From Nocardia sputorum (GTDB lineage Bacteria; Actinomycetota; Actinomycetes; Mycobacteriales; Mycobacteriaceae), in NCBI RefSeq assembly GCF_027924405.1, contig NZ_AP026978.1:7130001-7194000 (forward strand): 64,000 bases of DNA. Direction: 5' to 3'. Positions 44,040 to 52,557 of this stretch are shown in pieces. Each line of letters opens with the position of its first letter. Within the stretch, counting starts at the first letter, position 1. The notes beneath the pieces were generated by a model, which worked only from the letters and a program-made list of their open reading frames with translations, ran no database searches and had not been told where the DNA came from. The translations under genes and the position numbers were made by a program.

Positions 44040-44785
44040 TCAGCGGTAGGTCACCAGCGCGACGGCGGGCGCCGAGACCACCTGCACATCGGCGGAGTCG
44101 GACACCTTGACGTGCAGGAACCCGCCCTCGATCGCGATCCGGACGTCATCGACGGTGCGTGTGGTCCGCCCGTCCCGGTCCAGCAGTGAGTAGCCCTCGA
44201 CCAGGACGACCTTGCTCGCGGGCCGCCATTTCGCTTCCATTCCGGCGCCTTTCGTCGGCGCCACCGGCGGGAAGTCGAGTTCCGGCTCGGCGACGTGGTT
44301 GAAGTAGTTGGACAGGACGTTCAGCGCGACATGGCCCACGATCTCGCCGAGTTCGGCGTCGCTCACCCCGCGAGAGCGCGCTGAGTCGAGTGCGGCGTCG
44401 TCGATCCGGCCGCGGGAGCGGAGTATGTCCCGGGCGACGTGCAGGATCGCGTCGGCGTGCGGGTCGTCGGCGCGTGCCGCGAGGGTGTCGGTGATCGCCT
44501 GCTCGGTGAAGCCCATGCGCTCGGCGCGCATGCTGTGTGCGGCGGTGCAGTAGTCGCAACCGTTTTCGCCGGCGACCAGCAGGGCGAGCTGTTCGCGCAC
44601 GCGGGCCGAAAGCTTTCCTTTGGTGAGCGCGTCGCGCAGGTTCAGGTATCCCCGCAGGTGACGGGGCTGTTGGCCATGGCGGCGTAGAGATTCGGGACCC
44701 GGCCCAGCTGGCGCTGTACCTCGCCCAGCAGGTCGGCCTGCTCGGCATCGGCGGAGTCGGGAGATACAAGGGGCAGGCGGGACAT
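44040..44785 (-). pseudogene. Frameshifted AhpD/carboxymuconolactone decarboxylase-like gene
   Basis: The start ATG 44785 opens a frame reading MSRLPLVSPDSADAEQADLL and on to LYAAMANSPVT, then stops at TGA after CGDT. The homologous continuation RGYLNLRDALTKGKLS lies in the next frame and runs to 44040. It includes the CMD/AhpD active site ENGCDYCTAAHS. One missing base near 44657-44659 (GGT where GGGT would restore the frame) explains this, and adding it gives 248 codons plus stop. The product would be an alkylhydroperoxidase-like protein with an unusual C-terminal extension. The cause may be a real mutation or a sequencing error. It is divergent from a TetR gene. Confidence 0.8.
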
Positions 44786-44808
44786 CGAAGCCTCCAGCTC
44801 GAACAGAC

Positions 44809-44884
44809 GGTACCGATCGGTTCCGAGGCAAGACGGTACTGAGTGGTTCCGTCTTGGTCAAGCGTGATGGTACTGATCGGTTCC
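44809..44884. promoter_or_regulatory. Three TetR-type operators between the AhpD-like and TetR genes
   Basis: GGTACCGATCGGTTCC (44809-44824), GGTACTGAGTGGTTCC (44835-44850) and GGTACTGATCGGTTCC (44869-44884) are near-palindromic 16-mers, with starts 26 and 34 bp apart. They lie in the 118-bp gap between divergent genes, as expected for autoregulation by the TetR protein. Confidence 0.75.
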
Positions 44885-44903
44885 GTTCTGCTATCGTGGC
44901 GTC

Positions 44904-45461
44904 ATGCCAACCCAGGCCAAGCAGCGTTTGCTCACCACCGCGGAAGAGCTGTTCTACGCCGAAGGGATTCGCGCCGTAGGCATCGATCGCCTGCTCCAGG
45001 AATCCGGCGTGGGTCGCGCCTCCTTCTATCGCCACTTCGCGAGCAAGGACGACCTGGTCGTCGCGGTGCTGGAGGATCGGGACCGCCGCTGGCTGAGCTG
45101 GCTGCGGGAATCGGTCGAGGTGAAGACCGGGGACCCGGCCGCCCGGCCGCTCGCGGTCTTCGACGCCCTGGCCGACCGGTTCGCCCGCAAGGATTTTCGC
45201 GGCTGCGCGTTCATCAACACCATGGTCGAGGTCGCCGATCGAGGCAGCGCGGCGCATCAGGTCGCCGATCGGCACAAGCGCCGCGTGATCGAGTACTTGA
45301 GCGAACTGCTCACCGAGGCGGGGAGGTCCGACGCCGCGGAACTGGCCGCCGAACTCGCGCTGCTGGTCGACGGCGCGATCGTCACCGCCGTGCGCGAGGG
45401 GACGCCGGACGCGGCGTCTCGTGCACGCACCATCGCGGAGCGACTGCTCGCAACGCCATGA
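44904..45461 (+). CDS. TetR-family transcriptional regulator
   Basis: Protein of 185 aa. The N-terminal 50 residues carry the TetR helix-turn-helix (GIRAVGIDRLLQESGVGRASFYRHF). The rest is a helical ligand-binding domain similar to regulators that have Cys in FRGCAFINT. It probably represses itself and the divergent AhpD-like gene by binding the three 16-bp sites upstream. ATG 44904 is the start, 19 bp after the last operator. Confidence 0.87.
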   Translation: MPTQAKQRLLTTAEELFYAEGIRAVGIDRLLQESGVGRASFYRHFASKDDLVVAVLEDRDRRWLSWLRESVEVKTGDPAARPLAVFDALADRFARKDFRGCAFINTMVEVADRGSAAHQVADRHKRRVIEYLSELLTEAGRSDAAELAAELALLVDGAIVTAVREGTPDAASRARTIAERLLATP

Positions 45462-45921
45462 GAGCCGACCTGCTACCGCCGGTCGGTATGCGGCGATGCG
45501 TCATCGTGTACTCGCTCGCGGGATTCGCCCGACTCGTCTCGCTGTCGCAGCCGGACGCGAAGCCGGGAACCGCGCGTCCACGGGCGGATTCGGGCTCGCG
45601 ACGCGACCGGCGGCTACCGACCGCCTAGCAATTCGACCCGTGGCGATCGCGCCTACTCCGCTCAGTGTTGCGGACCCGTCCGCCGGGACTTGCCGGAGCT
45701 TGCCGAGAGGGACCGATGTCGGCGTCGAATGTGGTCGAGGCGGGAGCATTGCCACGAACCGCCGCGCCGGGGCGGCCATCGCCGGAGCCCGCTGTTGTGG
45801 GCATCGTGGCAGGCCGACTCCGGAACCTTGGCCGCGTCGACCGCCCGGTGGAGTCGCCGGGGGACGGCCGGAGCGATCGGAATTGCCCGGTAGGGGCGGT
45901 GCGGAGGTGGTCATGCGCACC
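45462..45921. other. Region without a convincing gene
   Basis: About 460 bp between the TetR and hydroxylase genes, which converge here. A 56-codon reading starts at ATG 45458 by ATGA overlap and ends at 45628, but it has a low-complexity Arg-rich end and no recognisable domain. Nothing else coding-like is seen, and no repeat stands out apart from the terminator at its right edge. Confidence 0.5.
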
Positions 45922-45954
45922 GGTGCCGCCCCGCTGACGTCGCGGGGCGGCACC
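45922..45954 (-). terminator. Hairpin terminator after the hydroxylase gene
   Basis: Perfect 13-bp stem GGTGCCGCCCCGC/GCGGGGCGGCACC with a TGACGTC loop, 8 nt beyond the stop codon of the minus-strand hydroxylase gene (45963). Confidence 0.75.
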
Positions 45955-45962
45955 TGCTCGGA

Positions 45963-46679
45963 TCAGGCCGAATGCAGGTTGCGTGCGGTAGGTGAGGTCT
46001 CGGTCGTGGCCGGGTCGGGGTAGGTGCCGAAGAGGCGGTCGGCGGTGCCGGAGCTGGTGACCGTGAACCAGTAGTGCTCGTTCTTGTAGTGGTGATGGCG
46101 GTGATTGCGCCAAACCGCGCGGTAGAGCGAGCCTTTCGGCTTGTAGTCGGTGTGGATCAGGTAGTGCGTCCACTCGTAGCCGAGGCCGAGCAGCGTGATG
46201 GTGATCAGGAAGGTGAGGCCGAGGCCCGGGCGGGGAAAGGCGAAGCCCGCCAGCGCGATCAACACCACGACCAGCACCGCCAGAGTTCTCGTCGGGATGA
46301 AGATCAGCGGGATGTCGCGCGGATCGACGTGATGCTCGCGGTGCTTGCGGGCCAGTTCGCTGTCCAGCGCGAGCGGGCCCACCCGCCGTGGTTTCCAATG
46401 CAGCACGGTGACGTGCACGATCCACTCGAAGACCGGGAAGACCGCCAGCATCGCGGCGGGGACCAGCAGGTCGGTCGGCTGCCAGTCGCCGACGACGACA
46501 CGGGCGATCAGCGCGCCTGCCAGCGTGGTTCCGATCATCCACGGCGAGGGATGCCGGACGAATTCTGCGAATGCCTGGCTAAGGGTGAGCCCGCGACGCA
46601 ACGCCCGCTCGTCCCTGCGCACTCGCGCCCGCGCGTCCGCCTCGACCGAGGCCCGTTCGGATGCTTTGGATTTCGTCAT
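45963..46679 (-). CDS. Fatty-acid hydroxylase/sterol desaturase superfamily protein
   Basis: Membrane protein of 238 aa with four hydrophobic helices and the histidine clusters of the di-iron hydroxylase family: HREHH, HYLIH and HRHHHYKNEH. It would hydroxylate or desaturate a lipid or carotenoid, using oxygen at the membrane. ATG 46679 is preceded by TAGGAACG. It lies 8 bp after a GntR gene and is probably controlled by it. Confidence 0.82.
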   Translation of the reverse strand: MTKSKASERASVEADARARVRRDERALRRGLTLSQAFAEFVRHPSPWMIGTTLAGALIARVVVGDWQPTDLLVPAAMLAVFPVFEWIVHVTVLHWKPRRVGPLALDSELARKHREHHVDPRDIPLIFIPTRTLAVLVVVLIALAGFAFPRPGLGLTFLITITLLGLGYEWTHYLIHTDYKPKGSLYRAVWRNHRHHHYKNEHYWFTVTSSGTADRLFGTYPDPATTETSPTARNLHSA

Positions 46680-46687
46680 GTTCGTTC

Positions 46688-47425
46688 CTAGCTGTGCGTG
46701 ACCGGCGGTCCGCCGAGGACCTCGATCAGGGCGGTGGTCGCCGGCTCGAGCAGCGCCCGAGCGGTGGTGGCGGCCTTCTGCGGCCGGCCCGCCGCGATGG
46801 CGGCGGCCAGTTCGCGGTATGCCTCGACGTTGCCCACCTCGGCGGACATGATCGGGGCCAGCGCCGCGAGCGCCGGTTCATAGGCGGCGCGCAACATGTT
46901 GAACATCAGCCGGAACACGATCGAGTCGGCCGCGTCCACGATGTGATCCCAGAACTCCATCGCGTGCCGCTGCCGCGCGATCGGGTCCTGCTCGGCGGCA
47001 AGCGCTTCGACGGATGCCGTCAGCAGGGGACGAACCCCGTCGGCGCCGATCGCGCCTACCCGGCGCGCGGCCAGCTCCGCCACCTTCGGTCCGTTGTGCA
47101 GGCGAGCCTCCAGAATGCTGCGGGCGACCGCTGGGTCCAATTCCCCGGCCTGCACCAGCAACCTGGGCAGCACCTCGAGCCCCGCGCCGCGGCGATAGTC
47201 CAGCACGGTGGTGGCGTCTCCCTGCCGCACCGACACCAGCCCGGCCGCGGCCAGTCGCTGCAGCGCCTCCCGCACCGCGGGCCGGGACACCCCGAGCGCC
47301 TCCGCCAACTGCCGTTCGCTCGGCAAGGTCGCCCCGGGCGCCAGCTCGCCGCTGAGCACATCCGCGGCGATCTGCTCGAACACATCCGCCGACACCGACC
47401 GCTTGACCACAGGTTGCAACGCCAT
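46688..47425 (-). CDS. GntR-family regulator, FadR type
   Basis: Protein of 245 aa. The winged helix spans residues about 15-75 ([28 protein letters not shown]). A helical FCD/FadR-like effector domain follows. Members commonly sense fatty acids or organic acids. ATG 47425 gives the usual FadR-type start [11 protein letters not shown]; the frame is open to 47719. It lies upstream of the membrane hydroxylase gene and probably controls both. Confidence 0.85.
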   Translation of the reverse strand: MALQPVVKRSVSADVFEQIAADVLSGELAPGATLPSERQLAEALGVSRPAVREALQRLAAAGLVSVRQGDATTVLDYRRGAGLEVLPRLLVQAGELDPAVARSILEARLHNGPKVAELAARRVGAIGADGVRPLLTASVEALAAEQDPIARQRHAMEFWDHIVDAADSIVFRLMFNMLRAAYEPALAALAPIMSAEVGNVEAYRELAAAIAAGRPQKAATTARALLEPATTALIEVLGGPPVTHS

Positions 47426-47909
47426 GCGTCTACTGTGCGCCGATTTGGTCAGGAGGTCAAGTGGCCAGACCAGTTGCGGCTGCATAGCTATCCCTCGACG
47501 GCCATAGCGTCCAGCACATTCCGGAGAACGTGCACGACGCCTACTACGGGCTGAGCGATATCTTCCGCCCCGCCGAGCGCCGGTTCCGACCGGAGCGGCG
47601 ATCGATCGGACCCGTTCGGAACGCTGCGCCGACAGGTGCCGGTCCGCAGCCCTAATTCGGTGGCCCGCTTGCCGTCGGGGAGTTAACATCCGCTCGTCCG
47701 TATTCGAGGTGGAAAGCATTGCCGAGGAGGTGGGGCGGGATGACCGCGCCGAAGACCGCCGTCACACGCGACGCCCGGACTGTCCCAACGTCCCGGGTCC
47801 CGGTCTGATCCCTCTTCGTCCGGCGTTCGTGTTGCGGGCTTTCGGCTCGCGTGACGGTGGTGCTGTGTCCGTGACCGGGCCCGACCATCATGAACACGGA
47901 GAATCCGAG
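47426..47909. other. Region without a convincing gene; possible remnant
   Basis: It separates the divergent GntR and GNAT genes and should hold their promoters. A 56-codon frame (47488-47655) begins directly after a TAG without a proper start and reads [19 protein letters not shown], which looks protein-like. It may be the tail of a decayed gene. The frame upstream of the GNAT start is open to 47709 but lacks coding character. Confidence 0.4.
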
Positions 47910-48428
47910 TTGAGTTCCACCATCGATTGGCGCGTGCGCGCCGAAACCGCTGCCGACATTCCCGCGATCCACGAGATCAACGTCGCGGCCTTCGAGCGGG
48001 CCGACGAGGCCGAGCTGGTAGACGCACTGCGCGACGACCCCGCATGGATCGACGGCTTGTCGATCGTCAGCACGCTGCCGGACGACACCCCCGTCGGCTT
48101 CGCACTGCTGACTCGCTGCCACGTGCACACGACGCCCGCGCTGTGCCTCGGCCCGTGCGCGGTGCTGCCCGGCTACCAGAAGACCGGTGCGGGTTCCGCC
48201 GCGATCAGGGCCGCGCTCGCGGCGGCGGCGCGGATGGGCGAGCGTTTCGTCATCGTGCTCGGTCATCCGGCGTATTACCCGCGCTTCGGGTTCGGCCGGG
48301 CGTCCGAGCACGGAATCGGCCTCACCATCGACGTTCCGGATGAGGCGTTGATGGCGCTGACCCTCGACCCTGCTCAGCCGCTGCCGCGCGGCACGGTCCG
48401 CTACGCCGCCCCTTTCGGCATCGACTAG
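47910..48428 (+). CDS. GNAT N-acetyltransferase
   Basis: Acetyltransferase of 172 aa. The N-terminus reads VRAETAADIPAIHEI, and the acetyl-CoA region is VLPGYQKTGAGSAAI. The later block VVLGHPAYYPRFGFGRASEHGI is characteristic of the predicted YhbS-like group. Substrate is unknown. TTG 47910 is chosen because GGAG lies 8 nt upstream and the length is typical; an upstream reading to 47709 has low-complexity sequence. It is followed by two hairpins. Confidence 0.8.
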   Translation: MSSTIDWRVRAETAADIPAIHEINVAAFERADEAELVDALRDDPAWIDGLSIVSTLPDDTPVGFALLTRCHVHTTPALCLGPCAVLPGYQKTGAGSAAIRAALAAAARMGERFVIVLGHPAYYPRFGFGRASEHGIGLTIDVPDEALMALTLDPAQPLPRGTVRYAAPFGID

Positions 48429-48477
48429 CACCGTCGGCGTGACAGTACCGACGGTGGGGCGGAGCCGAATCCGCCCC
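48429..48477 (+). terminator. Two consecutive hairpins after the GNAT gene
   Basis: CACCGTCGG/CCGACGGTG (48429-48437 with 48448-48456) is followed at once by GGGGCGG/CCGCCCC (48456-48462 with 48471-48477). They also face the end of the minus-strand membrane-protein gene at 48498. Confidence 0.7.
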
Positions 48478-48497
48478 CCCGTCGGGTCGGCGGGAGG

Positions 48498-49160
48498 TCA
48501 GCTGGGGTCGGAGCCCCGGATGGCGGACAGCCAGATCGAACACGCTGCGGCGACCGTGGTGGCGGCGAGGAAGACCGGGAAGCCGCCGCCGTCGAGATAC
48601 ACCCACAGGAGTGCGGCGACGGGGGCGGCGACGGTGGATTGCGCGTCGAGCAGAAGGCGACGGCGCAGCCGGGTGGCCTTCGCTGTGTGGGCGGGCGCGT
48701 CCGGGTCGGGGCGGCTGGGATTGTCGATGAGACGACCGGGCGGTTCGGCGTCGCGGATGCGGCCGGAGGGGTAGAGCCGTCGTCCGGCGACGTGGATCGT
48801 GCGGTCGGTGAGTTCCGCGTCGGTTTCGGTCAGGACGATCAGCGCCGGGTCGAAGTACACCGGAAGCCACCGCGGCCGCCCGGTGCCCGCGACTTGCAAC
48901 CACGACCGGCTGTCCAGGCGATGCTGCTGGCGGATGCGGGTGACCCGCACGGTGCGCGCGGCGCCCGAACGCCAGAGCGGGAGCAAGCCGAAGGCGACGG
49001 CGAGCCGGTACCCCGTATACCCGACGATGCCGAGGGCAACGGCGACCAGGGCCGCCACTTGGTCCAACGTGCCGAACGGCGCCCAAGCGGCACAGACCGC
49101 GAGAGCGCCGATCGTCACGGTGAGCGGATAGGCCAGCGGGTGGCCCGGTCCGGCGCTCAC
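48498..49160 (-). CDS. Membrane protein of unknown function, last gene of the peptide ABC operon
   Basis: Protein of 220 aa with two membrane helices near residues 10-55, a soluble middle with a DSRSWLQVAGTGRPRWLPVYFDP strand region, and a hydrophobic pair near the end (about 170-215). The family is not recognised. GTG 49160 overlaps the stop of the solute-binding protein gene as GTGA, so it is translated as part of the operon. A role as a partner of the transporter is possible but unproven. Confidence 0.6.
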   Translation of the reverse strand: MSAGPGHPLAYPLTVTIGALAVCAAWAPFGTLDQVAALVAVALGIVGYTGYRLAVAFGLLPLWRSGAARTVRVTRIRQQHRLDSRSWLQVAGTGRPRWLPVYFDPALIVLTETDAELTDRTIHVAGRRLYPSGRIRDAEPPGRLIDNPSRPDPDAPAHTAKATRLRRRLLLDAQSTVAAPVAALLWVYLDGGGFPVFLAATTVAAACSIWLSAIRGSDPS

Positions 49161-50827
49161 TTCAGGAAGCCGACCTTGGTGTAGTCGCGCGAGGCGAGGC
49201 CGAACGCACCGTAGTTCGCCAGATCGGTCCGGACGGCGTAGGTGCCCGCGGCCTGGTGCAGCGGGATGGAGTACCCCTCTTCGAAGATCATCCGATCGCA
49301 TTCGTTGGCCAACTGAATGGCCTTGTCGGGGTCGAGTTCGGACAGGGTCCGATCGATCAGCGCGTTGAGTTCCGGGGTTCCGATCCGCGCCTTGTTGCCC
49401 TGCAGATTGGCAGGGTCGTAGTAGTAGATCTGCCGCAGTCCGCTCAGCGGGAGAACGCTACCGTTCCAGCTGAATTGGGCCAGATCGAAATTGCCGGGGT
49501 CGATGACGTTGGTGAACAGTCCCGTGCCCGGCACCGTCTGAATGGTCAGTTTCACGCCGACTTTCGCGAGATTCTGCTGCACGATCTGCGCGGTCTGCAC
49601 CCACTGGTCCTGCTGGTACATCACGTCGCGGAGTTCGAGCTTGCGGCCGTCCTTCTCGCGGACGTCGCCGTTGAGCTTCCAGCCGAGCGCGTCCAGCATC
49701 CGGGCCGCCTCGTCCGGGTCGTAGGCGATGGGCGCGGCGTTGTCCTGGTAGCCCTTCTGCCCCGACACGAAGACGTGATTGTTCAATGGCTTCGGATCGT
49801 CGACGACGCCGTGCTGCGAGGCGGTGACCACGCCCTGCCGGTCGATCGCCTTGGAGATGGCGATCCGCAGTTGCGGGTCGGCCAGCAGCGAACCGGGCGC
49901 CCCGTTGAACGTGATGTGCGACCAGGTCGGCTCCGGCGTGCGCCGGATGACCACATTCGCCGCGTTGCGCGCCGCGCTGACGTTCTCGATGCCGGACATG
50001 TAGGCGATGTCGAGCTCGTTGTTCTGGATCGCGGGCAGCCAGGCCGAGTGGTCGAGCACGCTGAAGGTGACCGAATCCAGTTTCGGCGTATCGCCCCACC
50101 ACCGGGGATTGCGCCCGAGCACGATGCGATTCTGGCTGCGATCGATGGAGGTGACCGCGAAGGGGCCCGCGCTGACCGGCAACCCGTTCTTGGCCGCGTT
50201 GGTGAAGGTGTCGGGCGTCGCGGTGACCGATTTCGGGTACAGCGGGTTGAACAGTCCTTGCCATTCGCTGTAGGGCTGGTCGAAGGTCACCACGGCTTGC
50301 CGGTCGTCGGCGCCGCGCTCGACCTTGCCGACCCGTTCGAAACCGCCGGTGCCCGAGACGAGGAACGCGTTGTCCTTCCCGCTCAGGGCATTCGCCTGCG
50401 ACCGCAGGTCTTCCCAGGTGATCGGTGAGCCGTCGGACCACATGGCTTTCGGATTGATGGTGTACTCCACTTGCTGGGGGTTGGTCCCGGTCAGCTTGAT
50501 ATCGGTGAAGAAGTCGTGGTCGATGCTCAGCTGTCCCGCCGCGTCGCTGACGAAGGCGGTGGGCATCGTCGCTTCGACGATGGAGAAGACGCTCTCGGTG
50601 CCGCCGTCCACATGCAGGTAGTTGAAGGTCTCCGGGAAGTTGGTGAGCGCCAACCGCAGATTGCCGCCGTCGCGCAGTTCGCCGGGGTCCCTCGGATTGA
50701 TGTCGTTGGTGCTGCCGACCGTGCTGGTGCCAGGCGCCGCGGCGTTGTCCCCGCCACAACCCGTGACGGTCAGCCCGATCACGACCAGCGACAACGCCAG
50801 CCGGGCACACGCAGAGGTAATCCGCAT
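49157..50827 (-). CDS. Family 5 peptide-type solute-binding lipoprotein (copy 1)
   Basis: Exported receptor of 556 aa. The lipobox TVTGC lies near residue 24. The mature start shares STNDINPRDP-x3-RDGGNLRLA with its two neighbours. Later come the SBP_bac_5 landmarks GSPITWEDL and VEYTINPKAMWSDG. It binds an oligopeptide or similar solute outside the membrane and delivers it to the permeases encoded upstream. ATG 50827 is the start. It is the third of three tandem receptor genes in one operon. Confidence 0.88.
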   Translation of the reverse strand: MRITSACARLALSLVVIGLTVTGCGGDNAAAPGTSTVGSTNDINPRDPGELRDGGNLRLALTNFPETFNYLHVDGGTESVFSIVEATMPTAFVSDAAGQLSIDHDFFTDIKLTGTNPQQVEYTINPKAMWSDGSPITWEDLRSQANALSGKDNAFLVSGTGGFERVGKVERGADDRQAVVTFDQPYSEWQGLFNPLYPKSVTATPDTFTNAAKNGLPVSAGPFAVTSIDRSQNRIVLGRNPRWWGDTPKLDSVTFSVLDHSAWLPAIQNNELDIAYMSGIENVSAARNAANVVIRRTPEPTWSHITFNGAPGSLLADPQLRIAISKAIDRQGVVTASQHGVVDDPKPLNNHVFVSGQKGYQDNAAPIAYDPDEAARMLDALGWKLNGDVREKDGRKLELRDVMYQQDQWVQTAQIVQQNLAKVGVKLTIQTVPGTGLFTNVIDPGNFDLAQFSWNGSVLPLSGLRQIYYYDPANLQGNKARIGTPELNALIDRTLSELDPDKAIQLANECDRMIFEEGYSIPLHQAAGTYAVRTDLANYGAFGLASRDYTKVGFLK

Positions 50828-50865
50828 GGTGATCCTTCCTGCTCGTTAGGTCCTGCGGAACGGCC

Positions 50866-52557
50866 TCACTTCTCGAAGCCCACCCGGAGATAGTCCGGGG
50901 AAGCCAGCCCGAAGGCGCCGAAGTTGGCCAGCCCCGCTCGAACGGCCACATTGCCCGGCGATTGCGCGATGGGCACCGAGTGGCCCAGCTCGAAGATCAT
51001 CCGGTCGGCCTTGTTCGCCAGCTCGATCGCCCGCTCGGGGTCGAGTTCGGAAATGGTCTGCTCGATCAACTCGTTCAGTTCGGGTGACCCGATCCGTCCC
51101 TTGTTGCTCAGCGGGTTCGCCGGGTCGTAGGCGTAGATCTGCGGCAGCGCGCCGAGCGGGAAAATGCTTCTGGACCAGCTGAACTGGGCGATGTCGAAGT
51201 TGCCAGGGTCGATCACATCGGTGAACAGACCGTTGCCGGGGAAGGTCTGGATCACCAGTTTCACCCCGACCCGCGCCAGATTCTGCTGCATGATCTGCGC
51301 CATCTGCACCCAGGTGTCCTGCTGGAACATCACGTCCCGGATCACCAGCTGCCGTCCGTCCTTCTCGCGGACGTCGCCGTTGAGCTTCCAGCCGAGTTCG
51401 TCCAGCATGCGGGCCGCCTCGTCGGGGTTGTAGGCGATCACCGCGGAGTTGTCCTGATAGCCCTTCTGCCCGTCGAGATAGATGTGGTTGTTCAGCGGCT
51501 TGGGATTCTCCACGATCCCGTTCTGCAGCGCGGTGACGATGCCCTGGCGATCGATCGCCTTCGCGATCGCGACGCGCAAGCGCGCATCCGCGAGAATCGA
51601 TCCCGGCGCGCCGTTGAACGTGATGTGCGAGTTGTACGGGCGCGAGGCGCGACGCACGATGATGCCCGGCGAGTTGGTCGCGGACTTGACCTCTTCGATG
51701 CCGGAGATATCGATGGCGTCGAGTTCATTGTTCTGCAAGGCGTTGAGGCGGGCCGAATAGTCGAGCACGCTGTAGGTGACGGTGTCCAGCTTCGGCGTCT
51801 CGCCCCACCATTTCGGGTTGCGGCTGAGCACGATTCGCTGCTGCGCCCGGTCGACGGAGGTGATCACGAACGGTCCGGCCGACTTGGCCAGCCCGTTGCG
51901 GTCGCGCTCGTTGAACGCCTGCGGCGTCTCGGTCGATTCCTTCGGCATCAGCTGACTGAACAGGCCCCGCCACTCCGCGTAGTGCTGCGCGAAGGTGACG
52001 ATCGCCTGGCGGTCGTCGACGCCGCGCTCGACCTTGGCCAGCCGGTTGTAGCCCTGCGTCGCGGCGACCCGGTATTCCGTGTTGCGGCCGCTCAGCGCCT
52101 CGGCTTGGGAGCGCAGGTCCTCCCAGGTGATCGGGCTGCCGTCGGACCAGACCGCCTTGGGATTGATGGTGTAGACCACCCGCTGCGGATTGGTCTCGGT
52201 CAGTGCGATATCGGTGAAGAAGTTGTGATCGATCGACAGTTCGCCCGCGGCGTTGGCGGTGATCGGCCCTGGCAATGTCCAGTCGACTACTTCGGCGAGG
52301 TCACCGTCGGCGTCGACGTGGTGCGAATTGAACGTCGCGGGGAAGTTCGTGATCGCGAGACGCAGGTTGCCGCCGTCGCGCACGTCGCTCGGGTCTCGGG
52401 GATTGATGTCGTTGGTCGATCCGATCGCGCTGGAACCCGACTCGACTTCGTTGCCGCCGGCGCCACAGCCGACCAACAGCGCGAGCGCCGTGCCAACGGT
52501 AAGAGCTCGGACCATCACCTTGCGTGTCCGCCACCGGCGGTTCTGTGCTGGTCTCAT
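50866..52557 (-). CDS. Family 5 peptide-type solute-binding lipoprotein (copy 2)
   Basis: Receptor of 563 aa, clearly paralogous to the genes on both sides. It has the lipobox LLVGC, then the shared STNDINPRDP and RDGGNLRLA blocks, then VVYTINPKAVWSDGSPITWEDL. Ligand-contact segments differ from copies 1 and 3, so specificity may differ. ATG 52557 overlaps the previous stop as ATGA; a later ATG at 52515 starts nearer the signal peptide. Confidence 0.88.
   Translation of the reverse strand: MRPAQNRRWRTRKVMVRALTVGTALALLVGCGAGGNEVESGSSAIGSTNDINPRDPSDVRDGGNLRLAITNFPATFNSHHVDADGDLAEVVDWTLPGPITANAAGELSIDHNFFTDIALTETNPQRVVYTINPKAVWSDGSPITWEDLRSQAEALSGRNTEYRVAATQGYNRLAKVERGVDDRQAIVTFAQHYAEWRGLFSQLMPKESTETPQAFNERDRNGLAKSAGPFVITSVDRAQQRIVLSRNPKWWGETPKLDTVTYSVLDYSARLNALQNNELDAIDISGIEEVKSATNSPGIIVRRASRPYNSHITFNGAPGSILADARLRVAIAKAIDRQGIVTALQNGIVENPKPLNNHIYLDGQKGYQDNSAVIAYNPDEAARMLDELGWKLNGDVREKDGRQLVIRDVMFQQDTWVQMAQIMQQNLARVGVKLVIQTFPGNGLFTDVIDPGNFDIAQFSWSRSIFPLGALPQIYAYDPANPLSNKGRIGSPELNELIEQTISELDPERAIELANKADRMIFELGHSVPIAQSPGNVAVRAGLANFGAFGLASPDYLRVGFEK

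Noticed and set aside
45458..45628. Possible 56-aa gene after the TetR gene
   Set aside because: Low-complexity Arg-rich sequence; only the ATGA overlap favours it.
47488..47655. Protein-like 56-codon frame between the GntR and GNAT genes
   Set aside because: It has no start codon near its beginning and no domain; kept only as a possible remnant in the region description.
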